Source: RYN-428 sp035551995
GTDB taxonomy: Bacteria > Planctomycetota > Phycisphaerae > Tepidisphaerales > Tepidisphaeraceae
Direction of reading: 5' to 3'
Assembly (NCBI GenBank): GCA_035551995.1
Contig: DASZME010000005.1
Coordinates: 1 to 64,000 of the forward strand
Length of the DNA: 64,000 bases
Of this stretch, positions 41,905-49,268 are shown one piece after another. A model generated the notes under the pieces. The model was not told the origin of the DNA. It searched no databases and was given only the letters and a program-made list of their open reading frames with translations. The position numbers were made by a program, and so were the translations under genes. Within the stretch, counting starts at the first letter, position 1. Each line of letters starts with the position of its first letter.

Positions 41905-43970
41905 GCCACCTCCTCCGTCTCCTCCGAGGCGCCGATTGATGCGGTCGCCTCGTGCTGGTCGAGCATTCGCCGCATGTGGGACGGATGCCGATCGTGCGCC
42001 GACGGAAGGGTTTCGTCGCCGAACAACTGCACGGCGGCGATTTCGCGATAGTGGCCGTCGGAAGCCATCAATTCGGCGTGCGTGCCGGATTGGGTGATCC
42101 GGCCGTTTTCCACCACCAGCACGAGATTCGCCTTTTTCACCGTGCTGATTCGATGCGCGATGACGAACGTGGTGCGGCCGTGCATGACCCGGTGCATCCC
42201 TTTGCGAATCATCTCTTCGGTTTCGGGGTCGATGCTGGCGGTGGCGTCGTCGAGAATCAGCACGCGCGGATTGGTGAGAATCGCCCGGGCGATCGCAAGG
42301 CGTTGGCGCTGCCCGCCGGACAGGCTTGAGCCGCGTTCGCCGAGCATGGCTTGGTAGCCTTGCGGCAGTTCCGCGATAAATTCGTGGGCCTGCGCCAGCC
42401 TGGCGGCGGCCTCGATATCGCCGGCGCTGATATGCGGGCGGCCATAGGCGATATTGCCGGCCACCGTGTCGCTGAAAAGATACGTCTCCTGAAAGACGAA
42501 AGAGACTTCAGTTCGCAAACTGCTGAGGCTCACGTCGCGGAGATCGACGCCGTCGATGAAGATCCGTCCTTCCTGGGGATCGTAAAATCGCGCGATCAGG
42601 CTGACGAGCGTGCTCTTGCCGGCGCCGGTGGGGCCGACGATGGCGACGATGCTTCCGCCGGGCGCTTCAAACGTGATGTCATGCAGGACCGGCTTGGCCG
42701 GGTCGTAGCCGAAGCTCACATGCTCGAACCGAACGGCGCCGCGACCGTTCGGCAGCGGCTTGGCCGGATGTGCTTCCGGCACCGTCGGCGGGGCGTGCAA
42801 GACTTCATACAAGCGCTTGGCCGATACGATCGCGTTTTGATATTGCTCGTTGATCGTCGCCACCGCTTGCAGCCGACTCAAAATGGCGCCCATCGCCTGG
42901 CCGAGGATCATGAAGTTTCCGGCCAGAAAATGCCCCTTGATCATCATGATTCCGGCCACCAGGAACAGCGACAGATGCGACGCCATCGCGATGAGCCGAA
43001 TGATCGGCGTGAAGTCGGCGAAGAGCCGGATACGGGTCAACACGCGCGACAAAAACTTATCGATGTTGGCGTCGTATTTGTCGATCTCCTGGCGCTCGGT
43101 GGCGAACGCCTTTACCACGTGCACGCCGGCGATGTTTTCCGTGAGGATCGAGACCTGCTTGTCCTCGGCCTCCATCACCGCCTTGGCGGCCGGTTGCACT
43201 TTCTTGCTGAACCGGAGGATATAGTAGGTCCAAAGCGGCAACGGCAGGAGCGACAGCGCCGCGATCCACGGCGAAATGGTGACCAGCAACAGGATATAGG
43301 CGCCGACGGTCAGGCCGATCTCCAGCGATTGGTTCACGACGGTTTCGACGAACGATCGCACGTTCTGCAAGTCGCTGAGCGCGCGGTTGATCAATTGTCC
43401 GGAGCTGACGGCGTCGTGAAACCCAAAACCGACGCGCTGAAGCTTGTCGTACACTGCCTCGCGGATGTAGAAGACCATGTTCATGCTCATCTTCACGCCC
43501 GCCACCACGCGGAGGTAGCGGAAGATCAGGTAAGCGATCACGATGATGAGAAGCCCGATCACCTGGTATCGGAAATCGACGTCGCGGCCGAGCAATCCCC
43601 GCCAGATGTCGCCGAAGCTAAATCGTTGCGGAACGAGCCATCGCCACAGGGTTTTGGCGCCGATCGACGGATGAAGCGCCTGAATGGTGTTGACGACGCG
43701 GGCGGTTTGCTTGGTCGTCAGCGCCTCGGCGCCGACCCACATGCAGATCCACAAACAATTGAAAAAGACGATCAGTTTCACCGGTCGCAGAAATTCGAAC
43801 ATCCATCGGACCAGAAATCCGTTGCTGAAGTGTTCGGCGGAAAAGCCGGTGAGCGGCGAGAGATCGGCGCCGGGGCGCGGAATCGGCGCCGGGTCCGGCC
43901 GAGTCGTTGGCGACACGGGGGCGGAGGCATTGGGGGATGAAGATTGGGTTTGCCCGGTGCGCTGGTTCAC
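41901..43970 (-). CDS. ABC exporter half with Walker B Glu-to-Asp (pair subunit 1)
   Basis: The 689-residue half-transporter has a Pro/Ser-rich N-terminal extension of about 55 residues, six helices and an ATPase domain with GPTGAGKST, FQETY Q-loop, intact LSGGQRQR and AHRISTV. Walker B ends LILDDATASID, so the catalytic glutamate is replaced by aspartate. This site would pair with the MSLGQ signature of the downstream partner. It is the first gene of a two-gene operon; the sodC-like gene diverges from the same 187-base intergenic region. Confidence 0.92.
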   Translation of the reverse strand: MNQRTGQTQSSSPNASAPVSPTTRPDPAPIPRPGADLSPLTGFSAEHFSNGFLVRWMFEFLRPVKLIVFFNCLWICMWVGAEALTTKQTARVVNTIQALHPSIGAKTLWRWLVPQRFSFGDIWRGLLGRDVDFRYQVIGLLIIVIAYLIFRYLRVVAGVKMSMNMVFYIREAVYDKLQRVGFGFHDAVSSGQLINRALSDLQNVRSFVETVVNQSLEIGLTVGAYILLLVTISPWIAALSLLPLPLWTYYILRFSKKVQPAAKAVMEAEDKQVSILTENIAGVHVVKAFATERQEIDKYDANIDKFLSRVLTRIRLFADFTPIIRLIAMASHLSLFLVAGIMMIKGHFLAGNFMILGQAMGAILSRLQAVATINEQYQNAIVSAKRLYEVLHAPPTVPEAHPAKPLPNGRGAVRFEHVSFGYDPAKPVLHDITFEAPGGSIVAIVGPTGAGKSTLVSLIARFYDPQEGRIFIDGVDLRDVSLSSLRTEVSFVFQETYLFSDTVAGNIAYGRPHISAGDIEAAARLAQAHEFIAELPQGYQAMLGERGSSLSGGQRQRLAIARAILTNPRVLILDDATASIDPETEEMIRKGMHRVMHGRTTFVIAHRISTVKKANLVLVVENGRITQSGTHAELMASDGHYREIAAVQLFGDETLPSAHDRHPSHMRRMLDQHEATASIGASEETEEVA

Positions 43971-44157
43971 TGGTGTTACGTCGTCAAATTACCGCGCCTA
44001 CCGTATCCAAAACCACTGGACGCGGCAACGGATGACGAATGTTTTATCGGCCTCGTCCGGATTTAGGGTTACAATCCGGCTCATCAAAGCGTATCACGTG
44101 ATGTTCCCCGGCGGTTGCCGGCGGAATCTCACCCAATCCCCTCTTAGGAGCCTGACC

Positions 44158-44709
44158 ATGAATCGCGCATCCAAACTCGTTCTCGCGGGAATGATCGGCG
44201 CCGGCGCCCTCGCGTTCGGCGGCGTTCGAGTCGCCTTCGCGGAAGACGCCGCCAAGGAAGCCGTCGCGCATGTGAAGAATGCCGCCGGCCACAAAGAAGA
44301 GATTACCGGCACGGTAACCTTTACGGCCGCCGACGGAGGCGTAAAGGTCGTCGCCGACATCGATGGTTTAACGCCAGGCCAGCATGGTTTTCACATCCAT
44401 GAAAAATCCGATTTGTCGGCGCCGGACCTCAAAAGCGCCGGCGGGCATTTCAATCCCGAACATCACAAGCACGGCGGTCCTGAGACCGCCGAGCATCATG
44501 CCGGCGACCTGGGAAATTTGACCGCCGACGATAAGGGACACGCGCACCTTGACGAGGTAATCAAAGGCCTGACCATCGAAGGCAAGGATGGCGTTGTGGG
44601 GCATTCGGTGATTATTCACGCGAAGGCCGACGATTTGAAGACCGATCCGTCGGGCGATTCAGGAGCGCGTATCGCCGGCGGCGCGATCGAAGCGGAAAGG
44701 GCGAAGTAA
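44158..44709 (+). CDS. sodC: Cu/Zn superoxide dismutase lacking the disulfide cysteines
   Basis: The 183-residue secreted protein has a signal peptide (residues 1-28, cleavage near AFA) and the SodC core. Copper ligands are H79, H81 and H154, the bridging histidine is H97 in GGHFNP, and zinc ligands are H105, H114 and D117 (HHAGDLGN). The active-site arginine is R171. Both cysteines of the conserved intrasubunit disulfide are replaced: L86 in SDLSAPD and G174 in RIAGGAI. The ATG at 44158 follows TTAGGAG (44142-44148) by 9 bases. It should dismutate superoxide in the periplasm. Confidence 0.9.
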   Translation: MNRASKLVLAGMIGAGALAFGGVRVAFAEDAAKEAVAHVKNAAGHKEEITGTVTFTAADGGVKVVADIDGLTPGQHGFHIHEKSDLSAPDLKSAGGHFNPEHHKHGGPETAEHHAGDLGNLTADDKGHAHLDEVIKGLTIEGKDGVVGHSVIIHAKADDLKTDPSGDSGARIAGGAIEAERAK

Positions 44710-44916
44710 CGGATGCCAGTGCTCCGCCACCGCTCGACTGACGGATGAAAGCCGTCCACCTTCGCTGCTTCGTCACCAGGAAACGGTGCTTTGCCCATCA
44801 CCTTAGTGGTGTCGCAGCACGAGGCGACTCGTTTTTCTTTCAATGGAGAGGGTTGAGGTGTAGATGATACGGTGACTCCCGGAGGCGTTGTCGGGACGCC
44901 GGAGCGTTTCAAAAAA

Positions 44917-45275
44917 GTTTAGCGGCCCCGCTTGTTTCACCAACATGAAAATACTCTAGAGCGTTTCTCATGTTGGTGAAGCGACCTTGCGTCGCGAAAC
45001 GCCCCGCAAGCGGGGCCGCTAAACGCAATACGGTTCACTTAAGAGATTGAGTTGAACGCCGAGACGCCGAGTCGCCGAGATAAGAAGAGAAGAGTAGAGA
45101 AGAGAAGAGAAGAAGAGCGAATCTCACTGGTTTTCGATGATACCCAGTTCAGAATTCTCTCATTCTCTCTTTTTTCTCTGAGTCTCGGCGTCTCGGAGGT
45201 CGTACCCAATCGTCTTAAGTGAACCGATTGCCGCTAAACGCAGAAACGCGCAAACAACCTGACAACTGCTCTAAC
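44917..45275 (-). repeat. Dispersed palindromic repeat, copy B (interrupted)
   Basis: This is the inverted counterpart of 5691-5796. Perfect arms GTTTAGCGGCCCCGCTTG (44917-44934) and its complement (45007-45024) enclose a second perfect pair TTCACCAACATGA / TCATGTTGGTGAA (44936-44948 with 44968-44980). The match to copy A stops at 45027, skips 45028-45242 and resumes with CAGAAACGCG and CAACCTGACAACT (45241-45266). Confidence 0.8.
45028..45229. mobile_element. MITE-like 202-bp palindromic element with 13-bp target duplication
   Basis: The element is bounded by direct repeats GCCGCTAAACGCA at 45015-45027 and 45230-45242. Its ends are inverted repeats: ATACGGTTCACTTAAG at the left and, on the other strand, AATCGGTTCACTTAAG at the right (14 of 16), followed by a shared CCGAGACGCCGAG block on each arm. 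The interior is a GA-rich tract (45082-45118) facing a CT-rich tract (45153-45178), so most of it folds on itself. It has no coding capacity. Copy A at 5.7 kb represents the empty site. Confidence 0.8.
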
Positions 45276-45425
45276 TCTCATAAAGCATCTCTGGAGTAGC
45301 GGTTGCGTCTCCATGTTTACAGAGAGGCAACACAGCTGATTTTAAGCATCTTTCATGTCGGTCGAGCGACCACCCCGCATTACAACAACACAGAAAAGCC
45401 CCGGCAAGTCATCGTCCCGGCTCCT

Positions 45426-45487
45426 GGGGATATTTCACCCGCACTCCAGCCCTTTCCCTTGAAGGGAAAGGGAGCCGGAGATATTTC
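45426..45487. repeat. CCCTTTCCC palindrome flanked by 11-bp direct repeats
   Basis: The palindrome CCCTTTCCCTT-G-AAGGGAAAGGG (45450-45472) lies between GGGGATATTTC (45426-45436) and GGAGATATTTC (45477-45487), which match at 10 of 11 positions. The flanks look like an aged target duplication around a roughly 40-bp insertion. It resembles the repeat at 33185-33307 in base composition. Confidence 0.55.
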
Positions 45488-45489
45488 GC

Positions 45490-45519
45490 TTGGATGACCG
45501 CCGGCCGCAGCGCTACAAT
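45490..45519 (+). promoter_or_regulatory. Weak candidate promoter for the membrane hydrolase
   Basis: TACAAT at 45514-45519 is a good -10 box, 26 bases before the ATG at 45546. TTGGAT at 45490-45495 is a poor -35 box at 18-base spacing. Confidence 0.25.
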
Positions 45520-45545
45520 CGATCGCTCGAAGTATCCTGGCCGCT

Positions 45546-46808
45546 ATGCTTCCCTTATCGATCCTCATTCCCCGGCTCTATGTCGCATTGCCCGTCGCGG
45601 CAATGACGCTTGCGTTGGCTCGATCGTGGCGGGGCAAAAGCCTGAATCCGTTTCGCGAATTTTTTGTCGGCGCCTTCGCCGGGGCGGTGGGGGGATTGGT
45701 GCTGGTCCTGATTTATGGCCGCGGGTCTCGCGGCCATATTCCGGCGACGCAGATCGCGATCGCCTGCTACTGGGGAATTTCGGTGGGGTGCGTCTTACGC
45801 GGCGCCGGCGCGGCGCTGGCCTGGAGCTTTGACCGCGCCCTGGGAAAGCGGCCGGTCGCGCGGGCGCGATCCAATGCGCCGCAGCCGACGGCGTCGGTTT
45901 TCCGGGCGATGGCGTTGGTCGCGATCATCGTTCCATACGTCGGCGCCATGGTGTTGACCTATCGCCCGCACATCATTCATCCGGGGACGCCGAGGTCGAT
46001 CCTGAAGTTGGATTATCAGGATATCACATTCCTGGCCACCGACGGCGTTCGGCTGCGTGGGTGGTGGATTCCCGCCGCCCATACGTCGCGCTCGGACGAT
46101 ACGCCGCCTTCTTTTAATCCCGGCGATCGAACGGTGATCCTCTGTCATGGTTTCGGCGCCGACAAGGCGTCTGATTTGCGCATGGCCCGCGATCTGGCGC
46201 CGAACGGGTACAATATCCTGGCGTTCGATTTCCGCGCTCACGGGGAGAGCGATGGACAACTGACCACGTTCGGCGACGAGGAACGGCGCGACGTAATCGG
46301 CGCGGTTCGCTGGGCGCGGCGGGTGCATCCTGAGCAGACCCGAAAAATCTTCGGCCTCGGCGAAAGCCTGGGCGCGGCCGCTTTGATCGGCGCCGCCGCC
46401 GATCCCGACGAAGGCCAGTTCATCGACGCGGTGGCGGTTTTCGCGCCGTTCGATCGACTATCGACGTTGGTGCAGGACGTCGCCGACGCGCATTTTTCTC
46501 CCACGGCCGGCTGGATGGCGACACATCTGGCTCTTCCGGTGGCCGGGGCTCAACTCGGTTGCGATTTGCAAAATTTTGCCCCTGCCGCTTCGATCGACAA
46601 ACTCGCTCCCCGGCCTCTCCTGGTGATCGCCAGCGACGAAGATATCAAATCCGACATCGATCTGAGCAAGGACCTCTATGAGCGGGCGAGCCAGCCGAAG
46701 TTCGCGTATTGGATCAAGAAGGGGGACCGGCACACGATGCTTTTCGCGAAGGAAAAGGCATCGTTGGCGGTGAGGGTATTTTTCGAAACGGCCCGGAACG
46801 TTCTCTAG
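45546..46808 (+). CDS. Membrane-anchored alpha/beta hydrolase
   Basis: The 420-residue protein has four hydrophobic segments in its first about 150 residues, then an alpha/beta-hydrolase domain. VILCHGFGADKASD forms the oxyanion region, the nucleophile elbow is GLGESLG (G-x-S-x-G), and PRPLLVIASDED and GDRHTMLF supply the expected aspartate and histidine. The hydrolase part resembles the BAAT/acyl-CoA or YqkD-like groups. Substrate unknown. It converges with the marR gene. Confidence 0.8.
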   Translation: MLPLSILIPRLYVALPVAAMTLALARSWRGKSLNPFREFFVGAFAGAVGGLVLVLIYGRGSRGHIPATQIAIACYWGISVGCVLRGAGAALAWSFDRALGKRPVARARSNAPQPTASVFRAMALVAIIVPYVGAMVLTYRPHIIHPGTPRSILKLDYQDITFLATDGVRLRGWWIPAAHTSRSDDTPPSFNPGDRTVILCHGFGADKASDLRMARDLAPNGYNILAFDFRAHGESDGQLTTFGDEERRDVIGAVRWARRVHPEQTRKIFGLGESLGAAALIGAAADPDEGQFIDAVAVFAPFDRLSTLVQDVADAHFSPTAGWMATHLALPVAGAQLGCDLQNFAPAASIDKLAPRPLLVIASDEDIKSDIDLSKDLYERASQPKFAYWIKKGDRHTMLFAKEKASLAVRVFFETARNVL

Positions 46809-46840
46809 AATTATTTCGAAGCCTTCAGAGAAAACATCCT

Positions 46841-47314
46841 TTACTGCGGCTCCAGTTCCCTAAGCAACGCGCCCAATGTTTTGCGCTGGTTCGAGTTCAG
46901 CGGCCGAAACATCTCGCGCACCAGGACCTGATGCTTCTCGAAAATCTCGGCGATCATCGTGCCGCCGGTTTCGGTCACAAACAGGCGATTGGCCCGGCGG
47001 TCTTCGGGATCGGGCCGGCGCTCGATAAGGCCGCCTTCTTCCAGGCGATCGACCAGGGCGCCCACGTTTCCCTTGGTGACCACCAGATGTTTTACCAGGT
47101 CTTGCTGGATCACGCCGGGGTTCATGGCGACCTTCGCCAGCGCTTCGAATTGCGAGAGAACCAGGCCATGAGGGATGAGCATTTCTTCGACCTTGCGCTG
47201 GAGTTTTAGATAAGTGTGAACCATCTGGCGCCAGGTCGACAGGGCATCATCCGCGGAAAAGCCGTTGCAGATCGCCGAAGGTACGGGAGGGGACGGCTTT
47301 TCGTGGGGATCCAT
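46841..47314 (-). CDS. MarR-family transcriptional regulator
   Basis: The 157-residue protein has a winged-helix domain: VLSQFEALAKVAMNPGVIQQDLVKHLVVTKGNVGALVDRLEEGGLIERRPDPEDRRANRLFVTETG. The D-x-R-R wing sequence is typical. MarR proteins are dimeric repressors that often respond to small aromatic ligands or oxidants. It is divergent from the Tad pilus locus with about 400 bases between, and convergent with the hydrolase; its targets are unknown. Confidence 0.88.
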   Translation of the reverse strand: MDPHEKPSPPVPSAICNGFSADDALSTWRQMVHTYLKLQRKVEEMLIPHGLVLSQFEALAKVAMNPGVIQQDLVKHLVVTKGNVGALVDRLEEGGLIERRPDPEDRRANRLFVTETGGTMIAEIFEKHQVLVREMFRPLNSNQRKTLGALLRELEPQ

Positions 47315-47712
47315 ATGCGTGATGTTCGACGACCGGTGGGGATTTTGTCAAACACCGCGCATCGGCGACCCGATAAAACGGCCGGTGATCGGCATTTTCG
47401 GGCGGCGGGATGTCCGGAACGAGCCGAATCATGCAGATTATTCAAACAATCCAATCGAACCGTCCAGCCGTGATAAAGGCGAGCATCCGGCGATCCGATG
47501 ACAGGAGTGCAATCCGGGTTTCTCATTCATCAGGCGCTTTCCCGCGTCGGAGAACGTGAAAAACCGGACCCAGGCGGTCGCGTTTGACTGTCCGGGGGCG
47601 CGCGGCGCGCTTGCACTCGTCTCCTTTGGCCTGGTGGCTGAAGGACGGCTCGAATGGGGCCTTCCGGTGCGTCCGGGCGAGATTGTCGTTGGTCGCCTCA
47701 CTAGGAGATCCC
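47315..47712. other. Divergent regulatory region between marR and the pilin genes
   Basis: A 398-base gap with no supported gene. It contains one AT-rich pseudo-palindrome, GATTATTCAAACAATC (47436-47451), six of eight positions symmetric, of the size bound by MarR proteins. No strong sigma-70 promoter for the pilin gene was seen. Confidence 0.35.
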
Positions 47713-47883
47713 ATGAAGGCGATGAAGAACCTGTTGGTGAAGTTGGTGTCGGACGAACAGGGCGGCGAAGTGCTCGAATATGCCCTGATCGTCGGTCTGA
47801 TCGTCGTGGCGGCCATCGCGGCCATCACGAGCGTCGGCGGCAAAGTCCTTGCCAAATGGACCTCGCTCAACGCTTCGATGTAA
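47713..47883 (+). CDS. Flp-family type IVb pilin, copy 1
   Basis: A 56-residue prepilin with a short charged leader ending SDEQG, then GEVLEY and a hydrophobic helix (ALIVGLIVVAAIAAITS). Cleavage is expected between G17 and G18, which places glutamate at +5 and tyrosine at +6 as in Flp pilins. The ATG follows TAGGAG by 6-7 bases. It encodes the major subunit or one of two subunits of the Tad pilus, which mediates surface adhesion and biofilm formation. Confidence 0.9.
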   Translation: MKAMKNLLVKLVSDEQGGEVLEYALIVGLIVVAAIAAITSVGGKVLAKWTSLNASM

Positions 47884-48007
47884 GCGAAGCCGGACTACCA
47901 GGAGGCCCGGCGCCGGTTCAATCGCCGGCCCGGGCCTTAATGGTCCGTCGCCGACCTGCAATCCGATTTAATCGTCGGGTCACTCATTCAATATCAGAGG
48001 GAATGTC

Positions 48008-48190
48008 ATGAAGATTTCCGTTTGCAAGCTTTGTTCTCTTGGCAAACGATTGGCGGGGGATGAGAACGGCGCGGAGGTGATGGAATATGTCCTGATCCTT
48101 GGCCTGATCGTCGTCGTCACCATCGTCACGATCACCGCGTTTGGAACAAAGGTGCTGGCCAAGTGGACTTCGGTGAACAGATCGATGTAA
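48008..48190 (+). CDS. Flp-family type IVb pilin, copy 2
   Basis: A 60-residue prepilin with the same architecture: leader ending DENG, mature start AEVMEY (cleavage between G21 and A22) and helix VLILGLIVVVTIVTITAFG. The C-terminus KVLAKWTSVNRSM is almost the same as in copy 1 (KVLAKWTSLNASM), so the two are recent or constrained paralogues. The leader contains two cysteines (C6, C9) absent from copy 1. It lies 124 bases downstream of copy 1. Confidence 0.9.
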   Translation: MKISVCKLCSLGKRLAGDENGAEVMEYVLILGLIVVVTIVTITAFGTKVLAKWTSVNRSM

Positions 48191-48215
48191 CGCGATTTTG
48201 CCCGATGGAGCTTTC

Positions 48216-48770
48216 GTGAACAGGGTTCAACTTCTTCATCTGGCGCCATTGCTGGCGATGCTGCTGCTCGCGGCGATCGGAGACCTTCGCGAGCGCAAGA
48301 TACGCAACTGGCTGACCGTGGCCATCATGTTGACGGGGCTGGCGCGAAGCTTTACGCCGGCCCATTCCGTCGCGCCCGGCGGAGCGGGCCTGGGGCTGCT
48401 GGTCGGATTCGGCCTGATGTTCGTCCTGTTCGCGATGGGCGCCGTCGGCGGGGGAGACGTCAAGCTGCTGGCGGGTGTGGGGGCATGGCTTGGGCCGGCG
48501 CCGACGCTTTGCGTTTTCGCGGTCGAGGCAATTATTGGAATGTTGATCGTCCTGGTTCAGGCCGCGTGGCAGCGCCGCCTGTCGGATTTGTTCCATAACA
48601 GCATGCTGTTGGTGGTGAACGTGGCGCATGTGAAAGAACTGGGGATCGAACATGTAACGGCCACCGGTCAATCCACTCGGAGCGTTGACCGGCCGCTTCC
48701 GTATGCGGTTCCGGTTTTTCTGGCGGTGGCCCTGATGGCGATTCAATCGTATATCACGCACGGAAGTTGA
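48216..48770 (+). CDS. A24 prepilin peptidase (TadV/CpaA-like)
   Basis: A GTG at 48216 is preferred, 5 bases after GGAG; a TTG at 48198 is the alternative. The 184-residue membrane protein carries the two catalytic aspartates of the aspartyl prepilin peptidases, D23 in AAIGDLRERKIRN and D81 in GGGDVKLL, with several transmembrane helices. It cleaves the Flp pilin leaders after the glycine. Its stop lies 17 bases before the TadE start. Confidence 0.88.
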   Translation: MNRVQLLHLAPLLAMLLLAAIGDLRERKIRNWLTVAIMLTGLARSFTPAHSVAPGGAGLGLLVGFGLMFVLFAMGAVGGGDVKLLAGVGAWLGPAPTLCVFAVEAIIGMLIVLVQAAWQRRLSDLFHNSMLLVVNVAHVKELGIEHVTATGQSTRSVDRPLPYAVPVFLAVALMAIQSYITHGS

Positions 48771-48787
48771 AAGCGGAGGATCGGATC

Positions 48788-49231
48788 ATGCAAGCAACGT
48801 ATCGTTTGACCCAGCGCCGCGGCAATCGCCGTGGCGGCGCCATTTTGGAAATGGCGCTGGTGCTCGGCCTTCTCCTGAACCTGACGTTCGGGATGGTCGA
48901 GTTTTCGTACTTTTTCTATGTGAAAAACGCGTTCGAAAACGCCGCCCGCGAGGGCGTTCGCGCGGCGATGCTGCCCGGCGGCGCGACCTCCGACGCGACC
49001 ACCGCCGTTACCAACGCCCTGGCCTCTTACAACTTCCCCGCCAACAGCTTTTCGTCCACCGTGACCGATACGTCCGGCAACACGCTTGATCCGTCCACGG
49101 CGGCGGTGGGGACGTCCATTCAAGTCAACGTCGTCGCGACGTGGAGCACGATCGGCAAGGGGTACCGGCCGCTGACACTGATAGCCGGAACCAAGCAGGT
49201 GACGGGATATTGCGTGATGCAAAAGGAATAA
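48788..49231 (+). CDS. TadE-like pseudopilin
   Basis: This 147-residue protein has an Arg-rich leader and the pseudopilin cleavage site RRG^GAILE with glutamate at +5, then a hydrophobic helix (MALVLGLLLNLTFGMVEFSYFFYV). The following sequence FENAAREGVRAAMLPGG is the TadE signature. TadE/F/G pseudopilins prime Tad pilus assembly. A GGAGG site precedes the ATG. Confidence 0.85.
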   Translation: MQATYRLTQRRGNRRGGAILEMALVLGLLLNLTFGMVEFSYFFYVKNAFENAAREGVRAAMLPGGATSDATTAVTNALASYNFPANSFSSTVTDTSGNTLDPSTAAVGTSIQVNVVATWSTIGKGYRPLTLIAGTKQVTGYCVMQKE

Positions 49232-49268
49232 GCGGCCATGCCGATCGGCATTCGTCGGGAGAATTCGT

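Larger units (their letters stand above)
44710..45545. other. Repeat-filled intergenic region
   Basis: This 836-base gap between sodC and the hydrolase has no supported gene. It holds, in order, a decayed copy of a CTCTCC-type repeat near 44835-44860, a hairpin around 44886-44900, dispersed repeat copy B (44917-45275) with a nested 202-bp MITE-like insertion, and a CCCTTTCCC palindrome flanked by direct repeats (45426-45487). Short reading frames here are fragments of repeats. Confidence 0.7.

Noticed and set aside
42351..43940. 529-codon plus-strand frame opposite an ABC exporter
   Set aside because: Shadow frame of high-GC DNA; the minus-strand product has full exporter motifs.
44616..44912. 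98-codon minus-strand frame downstream of sodC
   Set aside because: Composed of repeat-like sequence and the antisense of sodC; not a gene.
45028..45229. Possible small RNA or CRISPR-like repeat in the GA/CT-rich segment
   Set aside because: There are no regularly spaced repeats; the structure is explained by inverted ends and a target duplication, that is, a MITE-like insertion.
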